From Cryptomeria japonica (Eukaryota; Streptophyta; Pinopsida; Cupressales; Cupressaceae): a DNA stretch of 64,000 nucleotides. Of this stretch, positions 10,656 to 22,084 are shown one piece after another. Both the position numbers and the translations under genes were made by a program. Each line of letters opens with the position of its first letter. Positions within the stretch are counted from its first letter, which is position 1. A model generated the notes under the pieces. The model was given only the letters and a program-made list of their open reading frames with translations. It was not told the DNA's origin and did no database searches. The stretch lies in contig NC_081408.1 in assembly GCF_030272615.1 (NCBI RefSeq), forward strand, positions 768,446,336 to 768,510,335. Reading direction: 5' to 3'.

Positions 10656-12135
10656 CAAAATGTTGTAAGGAAGGCCTTGTAATCAAAAATTTAGAATATT
10701 TTAGGCTTGTGGAAGCCCCCCTTAGGTATGGATTTTACTAACTGATTATTGTTTGTGCAGGTTTAAAACTCACCTCTTTAAAATCAAAAACTTTATTTTT
10801 GGTGTTTTAAGAATTGAACAAGCAACTTTCCCTTGCTTTCCAGTTAGGATCACTTGTTTTTGGTGCCTTTTCTTGCAAGTTAGGGGACACATTTTATTTG
10901 GTGCTTAAAATCAACAAGGCAAATTTCTTTCTTGCATCAAACTAAGAATTCACAATCAACTTGTTTAAATTTTGCAAAGCGATTTTCCTTCATGCATACG
11001 TGCTTCAATTTGAGTTGACCAGGATTTTAGATTCTAGTTTACTGAAACATATTGCATTTGAAGTTAAAAAGAACACCATGATTGTTGGAGCAACATCTCC
11101 AAATAGTTAGAACACATTGCGATGGCAAGTTAAAAAGAACAAGAGTTTTTCGTGTTTGGCACACTTGTGTAAAAGAGTTGGTCGAGTGGTCCTACTTCTA
11201 ACACACACTATCCTCTCCCTTGGCTCTCGTGGTCCTAGGTGCAAGAGAAAAGTGTTAGTAACACTCAAATTTTATCTTTTTAAGAGAGGCCTACCAAGGG
11301 ATTGATACTCTTGGGAAAGACCTCACGCGATAAATCCTTCGAGCCGCTATAGAAATTAGGTGAGAGCGAAAGTTGTAGCCTTGGGTATAGTTGTTCCTAC
11401 AATGTAACTGGCTGAAAGGACAAATGGGCCCCACCACTGGTTACAAGGCTCTTAAGTGAGTCACTACAGAATGAACTTATGTCCAAAAACATCGAACATT
11501 ACTAAACACCTTTAAGTAGTAGCCCACCCGTTCTATTGATTGAAGATATTTGTGATATAATTTAGTGCAAGAGCATAGATGGTTTTGCTCCCAAGATACT
11601 CACCATACATATTTCCTTGAGTAGAAACATAGCTTTTTGAAAAGTCACTTGTGGCTTGATAAAAGTGGTGACTCCCCCATCATAGGGATCATCTATTTGT
11701 TATGTTCATGCAAGACTTAGTATATCACATCATTACCTACCATGGTGGGATTCATAAGGTATGTAGTACCAAAGTCAAAGAAATATCAAGATGTGGGCTA
11801 AATTTAACGCAACTAGCCATTTGATCTTAGGGATAAAAAGTGTTTGAAGTGTTTTCATTTTAGTCAAGACCAAGTGCAAATTGAGCCAACTTCAGGCTTT
11901 GGAAATACACCTTAAAATACATTTAAAAGGTCATAAAAAGTCCAAAGATTGGGTTGATCTAGACCCATACTCATTTGTGCCTTTTTAGGCAACAATCTTG
12001 TGTTTATGTGCTTGCTTTGTTTTCTTGTCAAAGAAATATCAAAAATCAGTTCCAAAAACAAAGTGATTCATCCAACATAAACATTTTCAAATACCAAACA
12101 AAGATCCAAAACAAAGAGCAAGAATATCAAATTTT
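10656..12135 (+). other. 5' leader of T1 downstream of the motif array
   Basis: Untranslated leader, strongly similar in nucleotide sequence to 52271-53923 of T3 (for example around 11200-11480 against 53000-53280). The short open frame at 11117-11305 has a counterpart at 52876-53079, but the two proteins match only over a basic 20-residue stretch. I treat the conservation as nucleotide-level. Confidence 0.7.
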
Positions 12136-12519
12136 ATGACCATTCTTCATGTCTTGAGAAAGAAGAATATTCATCAACATGTCAACTTGAAAAGAAGACC
12201 ATTAAGTTCAAAGGCTTTAATCAAAAGGAGGAAGTTCTTCTACCTTAATAGACAAATCTTTGTCTCTCATAGAGCCTTCTTACATCATATGCATCTTTAC
12301 CTTCAAGGGAAGTCAAACGAATTTGATCAAGAGTCATTGAACCATAGAGCTTTTATGCAATATAGAGCTTTGAGTTATCACAAAAACAAAGGAGGTAAGA
12401 TCAATCCTGCTTTCTTTCCCAACATTTGTATCACTTATAACTCAGCTAGGGAAGAACCACCAACCCCTGAGCAAGAAGAGGAAGAGTTTGTTCCTTTTGT
12501 TACGCAAAGTTTCTATTGA
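12136..12519 (+). CDS. conserved pre-gag ORF of Tat elements (T1 copy, intact)
   Basis: An intact 127-codon ORF from ATG at 12136. The protein has a basic N-terminal half (LKRRPLSSKALIKRRKFFYL), a middle with SHRAFLHHMHLYLQGKSNEFD, the phrase HKNKGGKINPAFFPNICITY, and an acidic tail with EEPPTPEQEEEE. T3 has a copy of the same length at 53924-54307 with one in-frame stop, and T2 has a more divergent copy at 46236-46679 with three. It ends 429 bp before the gag ATG. I recognise no domain. Conservation of length, start and stop across two LTR families argues for a real element-encoded protein; the basic/acidic layout would suit RNA or protein binding, which is only a guess. Confidence 0.75.
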   Translation: MTILHVLRKKNIHQHVNLKRRPLSSKALIKRRKFFYLNRQIFVSHRAFLHHMHLYLQGKSNEFDQESLNHRAFMQYRALSYHKNKGGKINPAFFPNICITYNSAREEPPTPEQEEEEFVPFVTQSFY

Positions 12520-12948
12520 AGTTAAACATTTCATCCATCATCCCATATCATCTCATTCATTTCAACTTTCAAAACACCAAGAGGTTTTTATCCTAAGTTC
12601 TCTTTAGATATTGCTTGAATCAAACACAATTCATCGCTTTTAGAGTGTCTCAACATCTAGGACAAACTCATCCTAAAGAGGCATTTCTGCACAAGTTAAA
12701 ACTAGTCTTTGAGTGAATCCTCTCATTACTAGGTAGTTGAATCTGTAACACATCTCAGATTCCTCTAAACCTTATCACATCAAACTTTGTCAATCAAATA
12801 CAACAAGCAATTCCAGAAAGAACTTTGGTAATATCTACCTTTAGTGTTAGAAATTCATATGCAAAAAACTCCACCAAACATAAATATTTCATTTCATCAA
12901 CAACTCATCATCATTTTCACCCAACTTCAACAAAAACTTGTAAACAAA

Positions 12949-14497
12949 ATGCCTCCTACCCGAACATGGTCAAGACAACAAGAAATGAAAATTGAGGAAG
13001 AAGAGGAGGAAAACATCAATGAATTCCAAGAAGCTCTTGGAGGAAACATGAATGAAGAAAATCCAAGTACTCCTACTCCTGTAGCAATAGAAAGGGCACA
13101 ACACAACCCTCTCTTTAATAGACTTTTTGATGAAATACTCAAGAGCAATGCTGATGAACACTTCTTGAGACTTGCTCAAGAGGGAGCCAAACTACCCTCA
13201 GACTTTGATGTTGAACAACTACGACAAGCATCAGAATGCCAAAGTCATAATGAGGATGAAAGAAGATGAGATCCCATCAGATATAACATTCATCAAGGTA
13301 ATCCACCACCACCACCTCCTCCTAATGATATAGACATGTTGCAGCAACAAGTCGAAAGTCTTGCCCAACAACTTCGCAGTCGTGTGAAAACAAACCAGTT
13401 TTCACTTGATGAAATTTGCCCATATCCCTTTGATAGAAATCTTCATATGCCACCTTTTCCACGAGGGTTCGAAACACCCAAGTTAAAAAAATATAGAGGA
13501 AAAGGAGATCCTCGTGATCATGTTCAAGAATTCCATTCAGCATGCCTCGAAGTGGCATACAAGGATACATACCTAATGCAACTCTTTCCCCGGAGTTTGG
13601 GAGGAACAACCACATCATGGTTCTCTCGGTCACCAAGTGGCATTAGGACTTTTGAGGAACTAATCCAAAAGTTCCTATCGCATTACTCACACAACATTGA
13701 AAGGGATGTCACAACAGCAGATATGTGTAACACTAAACAAAAACCAGGTGAACTATTCTGAGTCTTTCTGCAACAATGGCGTCAAATGTCTAGTAGACGT
13801 TCACTTCAATTGCCAAAATAGGAATTAGTGGAAATATTTATTTCCAACTTAAAAAATGAAATGGAATTTCACTTGGACCTCAAAGACACAGATTCCTTCA
13901 ATGACATGATCACAAAAGGTTTAAAGTGTGAATGGGTTCTGATCAAAAAAGGGCTGATCAAAATCTATAATGAGCCAAAAGATGCCCTGCGTCCATGCTT
14001 CAATAGTGACAAACCAAACTTCTGGAACAAAAACAAGAATGTCGTCAATGATGGGGTTGTGGATGCAAGAACTATCAAAAGTGCACAACCTATGGTTTGG
14101 TTTGTAGGACAGAATCCCCCACCCCAAACTAACACAGTGGCACATCCAAATCAAGGGCGCATTACATCTCAGGATGAACCCAGGCAGCATCAACAAAAAC
14201 CCAAGAGAACATACACTCCCTTAGGGGAACCCATCGAAACTGTGTTACGTCAGTTGATTTCTCAGAATCTGGTCACCTTACCCAGAACATCAAATTATGA
14301 ACCTCAAGTCAAACCCGCATGGTGGAGAGATACTGAGCACTGTGATTTCCATCAAGGAAAAGGACACAAAACCAGTAATTTTCACAGAGTAAAAGATCTT
14401 ATTCAAGATCTTATTGACCGAGGTGATATTGAAATTGAAGGACATGACCCAAAGACAACAAACAAAGATCATCAAATGTTCAAAAATCCACTTCACA
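12949..14497 (+). pseudogene. Gag capsid-nucleocapsid (T1)
   Basis: ATG at 12949 (MPPTRTWSRQQ), then an acidic stretch, a Pro run near 13305-13322, and the retrotransposon Gag core: YPFDRNLHMPPFPRGFETPK, then SLGGTTTSWFSRSPSGIRTF and YSHNIERDVTTADMCNTKQK. The C-terminal zinc-binding-like motif is HCDFHQGKGHKTSNFHRVKD, where the last Cys position is Phe (T3 keeps SNCH). In-frame stops lie at 13267-13269, 13759-13761 and 13819-13821, with no frameshift. After 14497 the frame runs into LTR sequence because of the inversion. The product would form the cytoplasmic virus-like particle. Confidence 0.9.
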
Positions 14498-14505
14498 TCA
14501 CCAAA

Positions 14506-15888
14506 TGATGCTCTGCAAAAAGGGAAGGTTAGCTGATGATAAATAACACACAAGACAAGAAACCGTTAGTGTTAATCAATCAAAAAACTAATCTAAACAG
14601 GCATATCAAAAGAGATGTCAAAAACATGAGAGAATATTTAGCTACGAAAGTAAATATGATGAGGCATCTCCAAATGCCTCCTAACATGCTATTGGCTCCT
14701 TCTCTTTTGTTCCTCTTCTCTCCAAGTTCCAAACTAGTGTAGCTCTCAGCAGCTTTTTGCACTATGGATGCTTATGGAGGATTGAGATTTGAGGTATTTG
14801 CTCTAAATATGAATGAAAAGCTAATACTAAATGCTATAGATACTAAGATGATTTGTTTTAAACCAAAATGACAATTTATGAGGTATTTATGCTAAATGCT
14901 CTCTAGAATTCACTATAGCTTAAATGCATACAAGTTTTCAGGATCTGGATTATGAAGAAATGGGCTCTATTTATAGGAAAAATGGAGCAATGGATGGTTG
15001 AGATTGAGTAATCTCAACAAGGGTCAAGATTGAATGATATTCAATCCATGTGAGGGCTTTCAACCCAATCCCAGGATGACAAGTGTCAATATGAGATAGG
15101 TTGAGAGGAGAGGGAAGAAGCATTAAATGCTTGACATGACCTGGGAGTCAACTTGGGGGTTAAGGTCAAGGTTGGGTTGAGTGAATAAATTCTTTATTCA
15201 AAGAATAAAGCTTTTATCCAATGGATAAACTCTTGTGCAAAGGTAGAAGGGATAACCATGGTCAAAACAATAAATGCTTGAGGAGACACATGAGTGCAAG
15301 TGGAATTAACCATAAATGGTTATGTAAGAACCATTAGTGGTTTGGAAGACTTTTGGAGGTTAAATTGTTGAGCACACAAAGCATTAATTGCTTTTCAAAG
15401 ACTTTGGGGTCTTTGAGAAGTGACTCCAAGTTGCTTAGGAATGTGACAATAATTAGGGGATGGATTAGGTTAATTAGGAAGGGTTTAGAAGAATCTAGAA
15501 GGGGGTTTAGGAATGCAAGTGGATTTGGTGGGTGAGGGAAAATAGGATTTTAATTAAAATAAAATTTATTTATTTCAATTTGTGTGTGCAAGTTGCATTT
15601 GTAGGAAAATGCAAGTGGTGGGGTTAAAATGATTTAAATAAATGTTAATTTATTTAAAAGAGGAACAAGGGGGATTTAATTAAATAAATAGATTTTATTT
15701 ATTTAATTGATTTGAATTTGGTTTAATGAATTAATTAAAATAAATTAAATAATTTATTTAATTAATAGAAGAATGTTTGGAGATAAATTAATTAAATATT
15801 AATTTAATTAACTGGTGGCTAGTGGATTTTTAATCAAATAAGTAGCAATTATTCACTTAATTAAGTTGGATAGATTTGTGTGACTACA
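14506..15888 (-). repeat. 5' LTR of T1 (LTR B)
   Basis: Read minus, it begins TGTAGTCACACAAATC at 15888 and ends ...GCAGAGCATCA at 14506, followed by TTTGGTGA, the start of the PBS. Length 1383 bp. A TATAAATAG box lies at 14975-14967. It is homologous to LTR A (1-1094) and LTR C (50366-51866), including the 3' part around AGCTACACTAGTTTGGAACT. Confidence 0.9.
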
Positions 15889-16324
15889 GAATGCACCCTT
15901 GTTCTATTTAATACTCTTGTTATGTGGATTACTCAATAGACTGACATAACTTAAATATGATAGCAATGATAAGATGATCAAAATAGTAGCATAATTGTGA
16001 TGGCACAAGATTAGATGATATGGATTGATTGACAACCTATAGATATAAAAAATTTAAGATAAAAATCAATAACTAGAATAAAGAGGCTAAATAGAGAACC
16101 TAGATTGATTAAGGATTAGGGTTAAGCTCAAAGTTGTAGTCATGTGACCAATGTTCCATGAGAAATAAGATCTAGGGCTTGAGATAAGGTTAGGGTAACA
16201 TTCTTATAGGAATGGCCATGATTAAGAGGTTTAGTTTGAGATGGATGGATACAATATAAAGTTAGTTTGACTTTTGGATAGTTACCTAGGTTCAATGAAC
16301 GAGGACAAGGCTTAGTTAGACATG
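15889..16324. other. noncoding spacer between T1 and the Copia solo LTR
   Basis: AT-rich sequence with no ORF of note or recognisable repeat. The last five bases (ACATG, 16320-16324) are the candidate target duplication of the next element. Confidence 0.5.
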
Positions 16325-17678
16325 TGAAAGGTGTTGGATATTAGAGTTGTTGGAATGTGTTGTTGTCATTGAAGTCAAAATATTTCTGTGTTCTTGTGCT
16401 TCAGTGTTGCAAAGAGTTGGTTTGGTTGGTATATTGTAGATATGCTGATACGGATTTAAGGATTCAGAGATTAGTATCTTCAGTTGATTCAACATGAGTT
16501 TTAGTGTTCTGGAAGGTGATTTGATCAAGTTATGTGGTTCGGTGTGATGACTGGTTTTTCTGTTGGTTCTGTATTGCAAAGTTATAATTTCTAGTTTGTA
16601 TTGCTCTGAAATTGAATCATTACATGTTGAGTAGATTTTGGAGTTTTTGGGACGTTCATGTGTGTCCTTAGTCCAAGTGGTTCATAATTTGAAACTTCAC
16701 AAGCATATCTTTCAGTTTGTCAGTAAGTTATGTTGGTGTTCTGGAGCTCCGGGAGGGAGATGATGATGATTCTAGTAATTTGAGTTGTTACGGTTGTTGT
16801 AGTGGAATTCACGTTGCGTTTTGATGTTTTTTCGATTGTGTTCTATTCATGTTGATGGTCCGCATTGATCATTGTGCACGCTATTGAAGATTTTATTGGT
16901 TCGATGGTATTCTTCATGTTATACGACCTTATGTCCGACATGATGATTCTTGCATGTTGTGATTATCTTGGTGAGATATTCGATGGTGTTGCATGTTCAA
17001 GGTTTTTGATTTAGGTCCATGCTATATCCTTGCCAACATTGTATTGGTTCACATATTGATTTATGTATCATATGATGTAATTTTGTAAATAGGTCTTATG
17101 AGTTGAGCCGACCTTGAAATTAAGGTTGATGATTTGTATAAATAAGTGTAATAATCATGTAAGATGTGTGTCTGCATTCTTTGAGAGTGTTGTATGTGCA
17201 AACAATAGAATTGATCTTTCAGAAGTGTGAAGAAGAGCATACAAGTGTTGCATAGCAGACAATGTGCTTAACTAGAACTGTGATCAGGCATTTGGAGATG
17301 TTATTCTTTCAGTTCATGTAATCCGAATTGTTGTTCGATCTTCATAAGGCAGTGTGCCTTCCCAGGGTTGTAGCCTTTTGTTGTTTTTGAGTAGTGAGCT
17401 CTAGGCAGTGTGCTTGAATGCATGTGCATTCCCCATTGTAATATTTACACATGTTATTGCATAATATTATCATATTGTGGGTACGTTTCCACGGTGGTTT
17501 TTCCCTTGACCAGGTTTTCCACATCAAAATTCTATGTGTTATGTGTGTTGTTGATGTGGTGTTTATCTTTGTTATTGTTGTTATTGATCAGATCTTAAAT
17601 TGAGGTTAATTTGTTTATGTTTTCTGAAAATTGATTCACCCTCCCCCCCTTCTCAATTTTCCTACATTGTTGTTGCCA
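16325..17678 (+). repeat. Copia solo LTR
   Basis: It is related to the Copia LTR at 3939-5099: both share GAGTAGTGAGCTCTAGGCAG near 17391 (GAGCAGTGAGCTCTAG there), then GGTTTTTCCC and GGTTTTCCACATC at 17491-17525. A TATAAATA box lies at 17137-17144. The proposed ends TG...CA are flanked by ACATG on both sides (16320-16324 and 17679-17683). Related LTRs start TGTTGG, so a start at 16332 (TGTTGGATATT) is possible, but it gives no target duplication. No internal region is present. Confidence 0.7.
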
Positions 17679-17683
17679 ACATG

Positions 17684-18797
17684 GACAAGGTAGGACATTT
17701 GTCACATGACTATGAATTTAGATTATGATCCATGTGAACAAGTTGAAGGGATATGACTGAATTAACAAGGATAAAGGTAAATTATGGAATTTTTACAATT
17801 ATTTAAATAAAATAATAGCATGAGGGCTTCACTTAGTGAACCTAGGTTATAGCACATGTGTTCATGGCATACTAAATAATCCCCCTATTTTCAAAAAAAT
17901 TACCCTAAACTCCTTTTTTGTCACCCCCTCCCAATACACAACATGAATTAAAAGCCCCCCTATTTTCATCAAATATTGTATTATTTCATAGCCGGAATTA
18001 AAAACCCCCCTATTTTCACTGATAGGCAATATATTGCACCCTCATTTTTGGGATATTCAAAACGCCAATATGAATGCACATGATATAATATTCCCTAGCC
18101 ACTGAAGCCCTCGTGAATAAAGGATAGTAATTTAATTAATGGGATAGGATAAGGGTATTTAATAAATAAATATTTATTTAATTAAGGGTATTAAGGTAGG
18201 ATGGAAATAAATATAGAATTAATTAAATAAATAATAAATATTTATTTAAATAATGCGTTAGAATAGGCCAAAATTATGTGTCTAGATAAGGCACAATTTT
18301 AGGTGTAAATACATAATAAATTATGGGTGGGAGGAGATTCTAAGCTAGTCATAAGGGCTTTTGAAATTGGAGACTAGAGTTTGTAATAGTGGAGGTCATT
18401 TGGACATGACTAGATGGTTTGAAGGTATTATTTTTATGATTAATGCTTCTCGATTTGATTGTGTTATTTTTTGCATCAAAGTTTTGGATCACTCTATGTG
18501 ATCCATCATCAGGATGAATGAGTGCAATCAAAGTAAGATAAGAAAGAATCAGAATTTAACAATTAAAAAAAGTTGAGGGAACAAGGGATGAAACACCAAA
18601 TGAGTTCAAAAAGACTAAACCAAGAATAGATGAGATGAGTGAGAAAATAAAGATTAAAAATGAAAAAAAAGAGAGGTAAAAAATAAATTAAAATAACATA
18701 AAAAGGACACAAGAAATAACAAATAAAGGGTAAGAAAAGGAAAAATAAGAAATCAACTAAAAAAGAGGGGGGTCAATATTGGTAGAAAAGGTAACTA
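17684..18797. other. noncoding stretch with short repeats
   Basis: The motif CCCCCTATTTTCA occurs three times (about 17881, 17957 and 18007); the last two lie in a duplicated unit of about 50 bp. AT-rich sequence follows (18130-18260). At 18446-18534 there is a hairpin-like block with TTGATTG/CAATCAA ends and a GGATCAC/GTGATCC inner stem. The 60-codon open frame at 18349-18531 (minus) overlaps that hairpin and is not credible as a gene. 18540-18780 is purine-rich. Confidence 0.5.
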
Positions 18798-18802
18798 GGT
18801 GG

Positions 18803-19175
18803 TGTTACAAGTGTGGTTGTCATTGTAGCAAAAGATCGACCTACTAATGTCTAATACAACCACTAGACTTAGAGAATTCATAGGAGGCAGTTAAGCCATG
18901 TCACAAACCCGAGCTCTGTGTTGCATAGGACAAGGAGACCAAGGGCACACACCTTGCAACAATCCCCCCCAGTGCAAGCGAGGGGTTTGAACTTGTGACC
19001 AAGCTCTGATACCACTTGTTACAAGTGTGGTTGCCATTGCACCAAAAGATCGACCTGTTAATGTCTGATACAACCGCTATACTTATAGAATCCACATGAG
19101 ACGGTTAAGCCATGTTACAAACCCGAGTGTTGCACTGCACAACACAAGGAGACCAAGGGCACACACCTTGCAATA
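18803..19175 (-). mobile_element. TRIM (miniature LTR retrotransposon), complete
   Basis: Two direct repeats of about 159 bp (18803-18961 and 19017-19175) flank a 55-bp centre. Read minus, the right repeat is the 5' LTR and ends ...CTTGTAACA. The site TGGTATCAGAGC (complement of 19003-19014) follows after two bases and matches the initiator tRNA-Met primer site. A run of seven G (complement of 18964-18970) is the polypurine tract next to the 3' LTR, which starts TGTTGCAAGG. The 5' LTR starts TATTGCAAGG, with one mutation. Target duplication GGTGG lies at 18798-18802 and 19176-19180. There is no coding capacity, so it must move using proteins from another element. I see no 5S-like block, so this is not Cassandra. 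Confidence 0.92.
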
Positions 19176-19325
19176 GGTGGCAGATTGGGTTGCCAATAAT
19201 GATGTGGGACTAAGAGATATGAGAAGATTTTCTTTTGAATGTTGGTGGGATAATTTCTTTTCTCAACCTTTGAAATGCATGCAATCCGATATTAAGGGGC
19301 CTCCTAAACAATAATAAGTTGTTTT

Positions 19326-20756
19326 TGTTGGCATTTGCATGAAGATTGCATTAATGATTTGTTATGTTCTCATTGATGTCAATTAACCGGTAATGTATTT
19401 GTTATAATATTGTTTTGTAACTGGTAGGAAGAGCTAGTGAAAGGAATTGTAACCGGTAGGTAATTTTGTGGAGTGAACCGATATTGCTAAGTATTGAAGA
19501 GTTGAACCAGTAAACCCTACCTTTTTTCTTGATAAACCCTAACCGATTAAGTTTCGTGAATTGGTTATATTGGTTTATGATCTGATGATGAGCAGTAATG
19601 ATTATGAAACGTACAGATATTATATGAGGAAGAGTTTCAAAGTATTTTGGGCTCATCGAGTTAATGTTTTTATCTTGGGAATGAGCAAGTATATTGCATG
19701 TAATGCAAAGCGCGTGATGAGTTACTGAGTTCGATGAAGCGGTGATCAAGGAGCCATCGAGGCTTTCTTGAATGATGTGCAAAGATTGTTATGTAATCCA
19801 ATGGTCATACCTGAACCGACTTGTTTGTAATCTCTATGAGAGAATTAGGTTTTTGTTGCGTTACCGACCTAATTGATTTGTTTATAAGGTTGATGATTTG
19901 TTTTGTTTAGAGAGTTGGCAAAGTTGAATTGAGTGTGTAGTTGTTGAACCAGATGATGTATCTACAGTTTGTGTAAAAGCAAATAAGAGCATGAAAAGGA
20001 TCTGAACAAGCAAGTGTAGTGCTATTCTATCAAATCAGCGAACTCCTATTGTTTTCTAACAATTACAGTAGTAAAAGCCCCTAACCGGGTAAGTTGTAAC
20101 AAGCTTTGTATTATTCAAATCCTCTAACTAGGTGGTCCATTAGCTTGGATTTTAAATCCTTTACCAAGGTTACTCCTCACAGGGTATTGCTTCTAACAAG
20201 GCATTATAGTTAATCCCTTAACCGGGTGGTCCCTAACAAGATTTGTTCTTAACAAGACTTTTTGTAAAAGCTTTACAAGCTTGGCTCCTAACAGGGCAAA
20301 CTTTAGAAGAGTTCAGATAGTTATCTTGTGAGTCTCATCTCACCATGGTTTTTCCCATTTGGGTTTCCACGTCAAAAATATTGTGTCAAGTGGTGAATGT
20401 TTTTGTGGTTATGTTTCTATGGTTGAATTTCTTAACTACTTAATCCACTTTGATAAGTCATGTTAACCAGCAATGATCTAAAATAAGGTTTTACTTATGT
20501 CAAGTAAAAGTATTTGAATGTTTGAGAGTTTCAAGTTGTTTACTATTATCTATTGTAGCAATCAACCAGTTTATCTTGATAGTTTATTCTTACAAAGATA
20601 TTGCATTTATAGTTCAGTGGTTTAACTTGTTAGTTTCAAAGTTTACTTTGAGAAGTTGTTTCTGAGTAAGGTGAAAGTTTATCAGTTTTTCTATCTACTG
20701 ATTCACCCCCCCCTCTCAGTAGTTGACCGGATCCTTATTCTTTCATCATACCATCA
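19326..20756 (+). repeat. 5' LTR of the Copia element
   Basis: It starts TGTTGGCATTTGC and ends ...CATACCATCA, 1431 bp. It shares with the other Copia LTRs the pair GGTTTTTCCC and GGGTTTCCACGTC (about 20345-20372), and has a C-rich stretch near the end (20705-20715). The short phrase accggt recurs often in it. Confidence 0.93.
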
Positions 20757-20758
20757 AT

Positions 20759-20770
20759 TGGTGTCAGAGC
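20759..20770 (+). promoter_or_regulatory. primer-binding site, initiator tRNA-Met type
   Basis: TGGTGTCAGAGC differs from the standard TGGTATCAGAGC at one base and lies two bases after the LTR end. Confidence 0.9.
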
Positions 20771-20828
20771 ACTTCTAAGGTCCTCTAAGGTCTAAGCCTA
20801 ATATCTTGAGGTAAAGATCTTGTTGAAC

Positions 20829-21475
20829 ATGACGAAGAAGGAAGGTTTGAAGTTTAATAGAGAGAACTACAAAATATGCAGTGACAAAATTAAAATTTAT
20901 ATCAAGAGTCTTGGAAATCAATACCGGGAACATGTTAATACTCAATATGTTGCACCTAGTGGGATTATGACTGATGATCAGAAGAAAGAGCAACAAGAAA
21001 ATAACCAAGCACTGGAAGCTATTATTAGTTCTTTGTCTGATGTAGAATATGTTGATGTTCATGGTCTGGAGACTGCACATGAGCTATGGAAGAAACTTGA
21101 AGAGATTTTTAGCAATGATGAACATGTGAAGATTTCCAAGGAAGAGAGTCTAAGAGGAAAGTTTGATGACATGCAGATGGCTGAAGGTGAGAATATCCAA
21201 CAATATGGTCAGAGGATAAAAAAGATTGTTGGAGAGATCAAGAGTGTTGATGGTAAAATGGATAATGCCACAATGGTTATTAAGGTGTTGAGAACCATGT
21301 TACCGATCTACGCTATCCGAGTTACAACCATTTAGGAGCTAAAGTGAATTGACAAAACCAAGGTAACCCTTGACTCCATCATTGGTAAGCTTACTACACT
21401 TTTGAATTAAATGGTTATGATGGTAGTATTCAAAAATTTGAATCTGCATTTAGAGCTTCAATTTCGAACCCATCT
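20829..21475 (+). pseudogene. Copia Gag, N-terminal part
   Basis: ATG at 20829 (MTKKEGLKFNRENYKICSDK), the only ATG near the primer site. The sequence shows the usual Copia Gag pattern: YKICSDKIKIYIKSLG, AIISSLSDVEYVDVHG, then HELWKKLEEIF and GKFDDMQMAEGENIQQYGQR. The frame is open to 21335, then a stop and a frameshift precede the zinc knuckle. It would form the particle shell. Confidence 0.85.
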
Positions 21476-22084
21476 ATGAGGAAAAGTAGAGATGTCAGTC
21501 ACTATCATGAATCTAGATCCAGTAGAGAAATTGATGACGAAGACAGTTTGGTTGAGCTTGAAGCATTGTTGGCCAAGCGATTGCCCAGAGGTACCGTTAA
21601 ATATAGAGGTAAATTACCTTTGAAATGTTTTGCATGCAACAAGATTGGACACATAGCTTCTAACTGTCCTAATGGTGATAATAAGCACAAGCAAGAGAAG
21701 TTCAAGAAGTACAAGAGAAAAGGAAAAAGAGAATGTCTTATTGCAGTTGATGGTGGTATCACTGATGAGGAATCTGAAGGTGATGCTAATGAAAACATTG
21801 TCTTTGTAGCCATTAAAGAGGAGACATCCGATCAGAAAGCTTTAGTTTCTTGCATGGATAATTTTGATGATTGGATTATTGATAGTGGTTGTTCACATCA
21901 CATGATTGGTGATCGGAGAAAATATCTTTCTTTGAAGGAATTTGATGGCGGACTTGTAAGATTTGGTAATGACTCACCCTACATGGTTAAAGGTAAGGGA
22001 ACTATTTCTCTTAATGGGAAGAGTTGTGCAGATGATGTCTATTGGGTTGAAGGTCTAAATCATAATCTTTTGAGTGTTGCTTAA
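21476..22084 (+). pseudogene. Copia Gag zinc knuckle and aspartic protease
   Basis: A CCHC zinc knuckle, CFACNKIGHIASNC, lies near residue 50, followed by a Lys-rich stretch. The protease core WIIDSGCSHHM has an intact Asp-Ser-Gly active site, followed by FGNDSPYMVKGKGTI and GLNHNLLSVA, the usual end of a Copia protease. The open stretch stops at 22084 where the next residue should continue into the pre-integrase region. Confidence 0.9.

Larger units (their letters stand above)
10299..14509. other. inverted segment inside T1
   Basis: Everything from the PBS through gag lies in plus orientation, whereas the LTR at 14506-15888 and the pol part at 7378-10298 are minus. The LTR end near 14506 is still followed by the first bases of the PBS (TTTGGTGA when read on the minus strand). 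The PBS at 10305 is preceded by gag-pro sequence instead of an LTR. Both junctions share 12 bp, which indicates recombination between short inverted repeats. Confidence 0.8.
7378..15888 (-). mobile_element. Tat-type Ty3/Gypsy element T1, truncated and internally inverted
   Basis: Its 5' LTR is at 14506-15888 (minus). The pol segment 7378-10298 reads minus, whereas PBS, leader, pre-gag ORF and gag (10299-14497) read plus. Re-inverting 10299-14509 gives the normal order seen in T3. The breakpoints carry the 12-bp inverted pair ATCATTTGGTGA (10299-10310) and TCACCAAATGAT (14498-14509). The element stops inside RT near 7378, so RNase H, integrase and the 3' LTR are absent. Confidence 0.85.

Noticed and set aside
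11117-11305. Second small leader ORF (with 52876-53079)
   Set aside because: The two copies differ in start, length and most residues; nucleotide conservation of the leader explains the shared stretch.
18803-19175. Cassandra-type TRIM with 5S promoter
   Set aside because: The LTRs lack a recognisable 5S rRNA internal promoter block.
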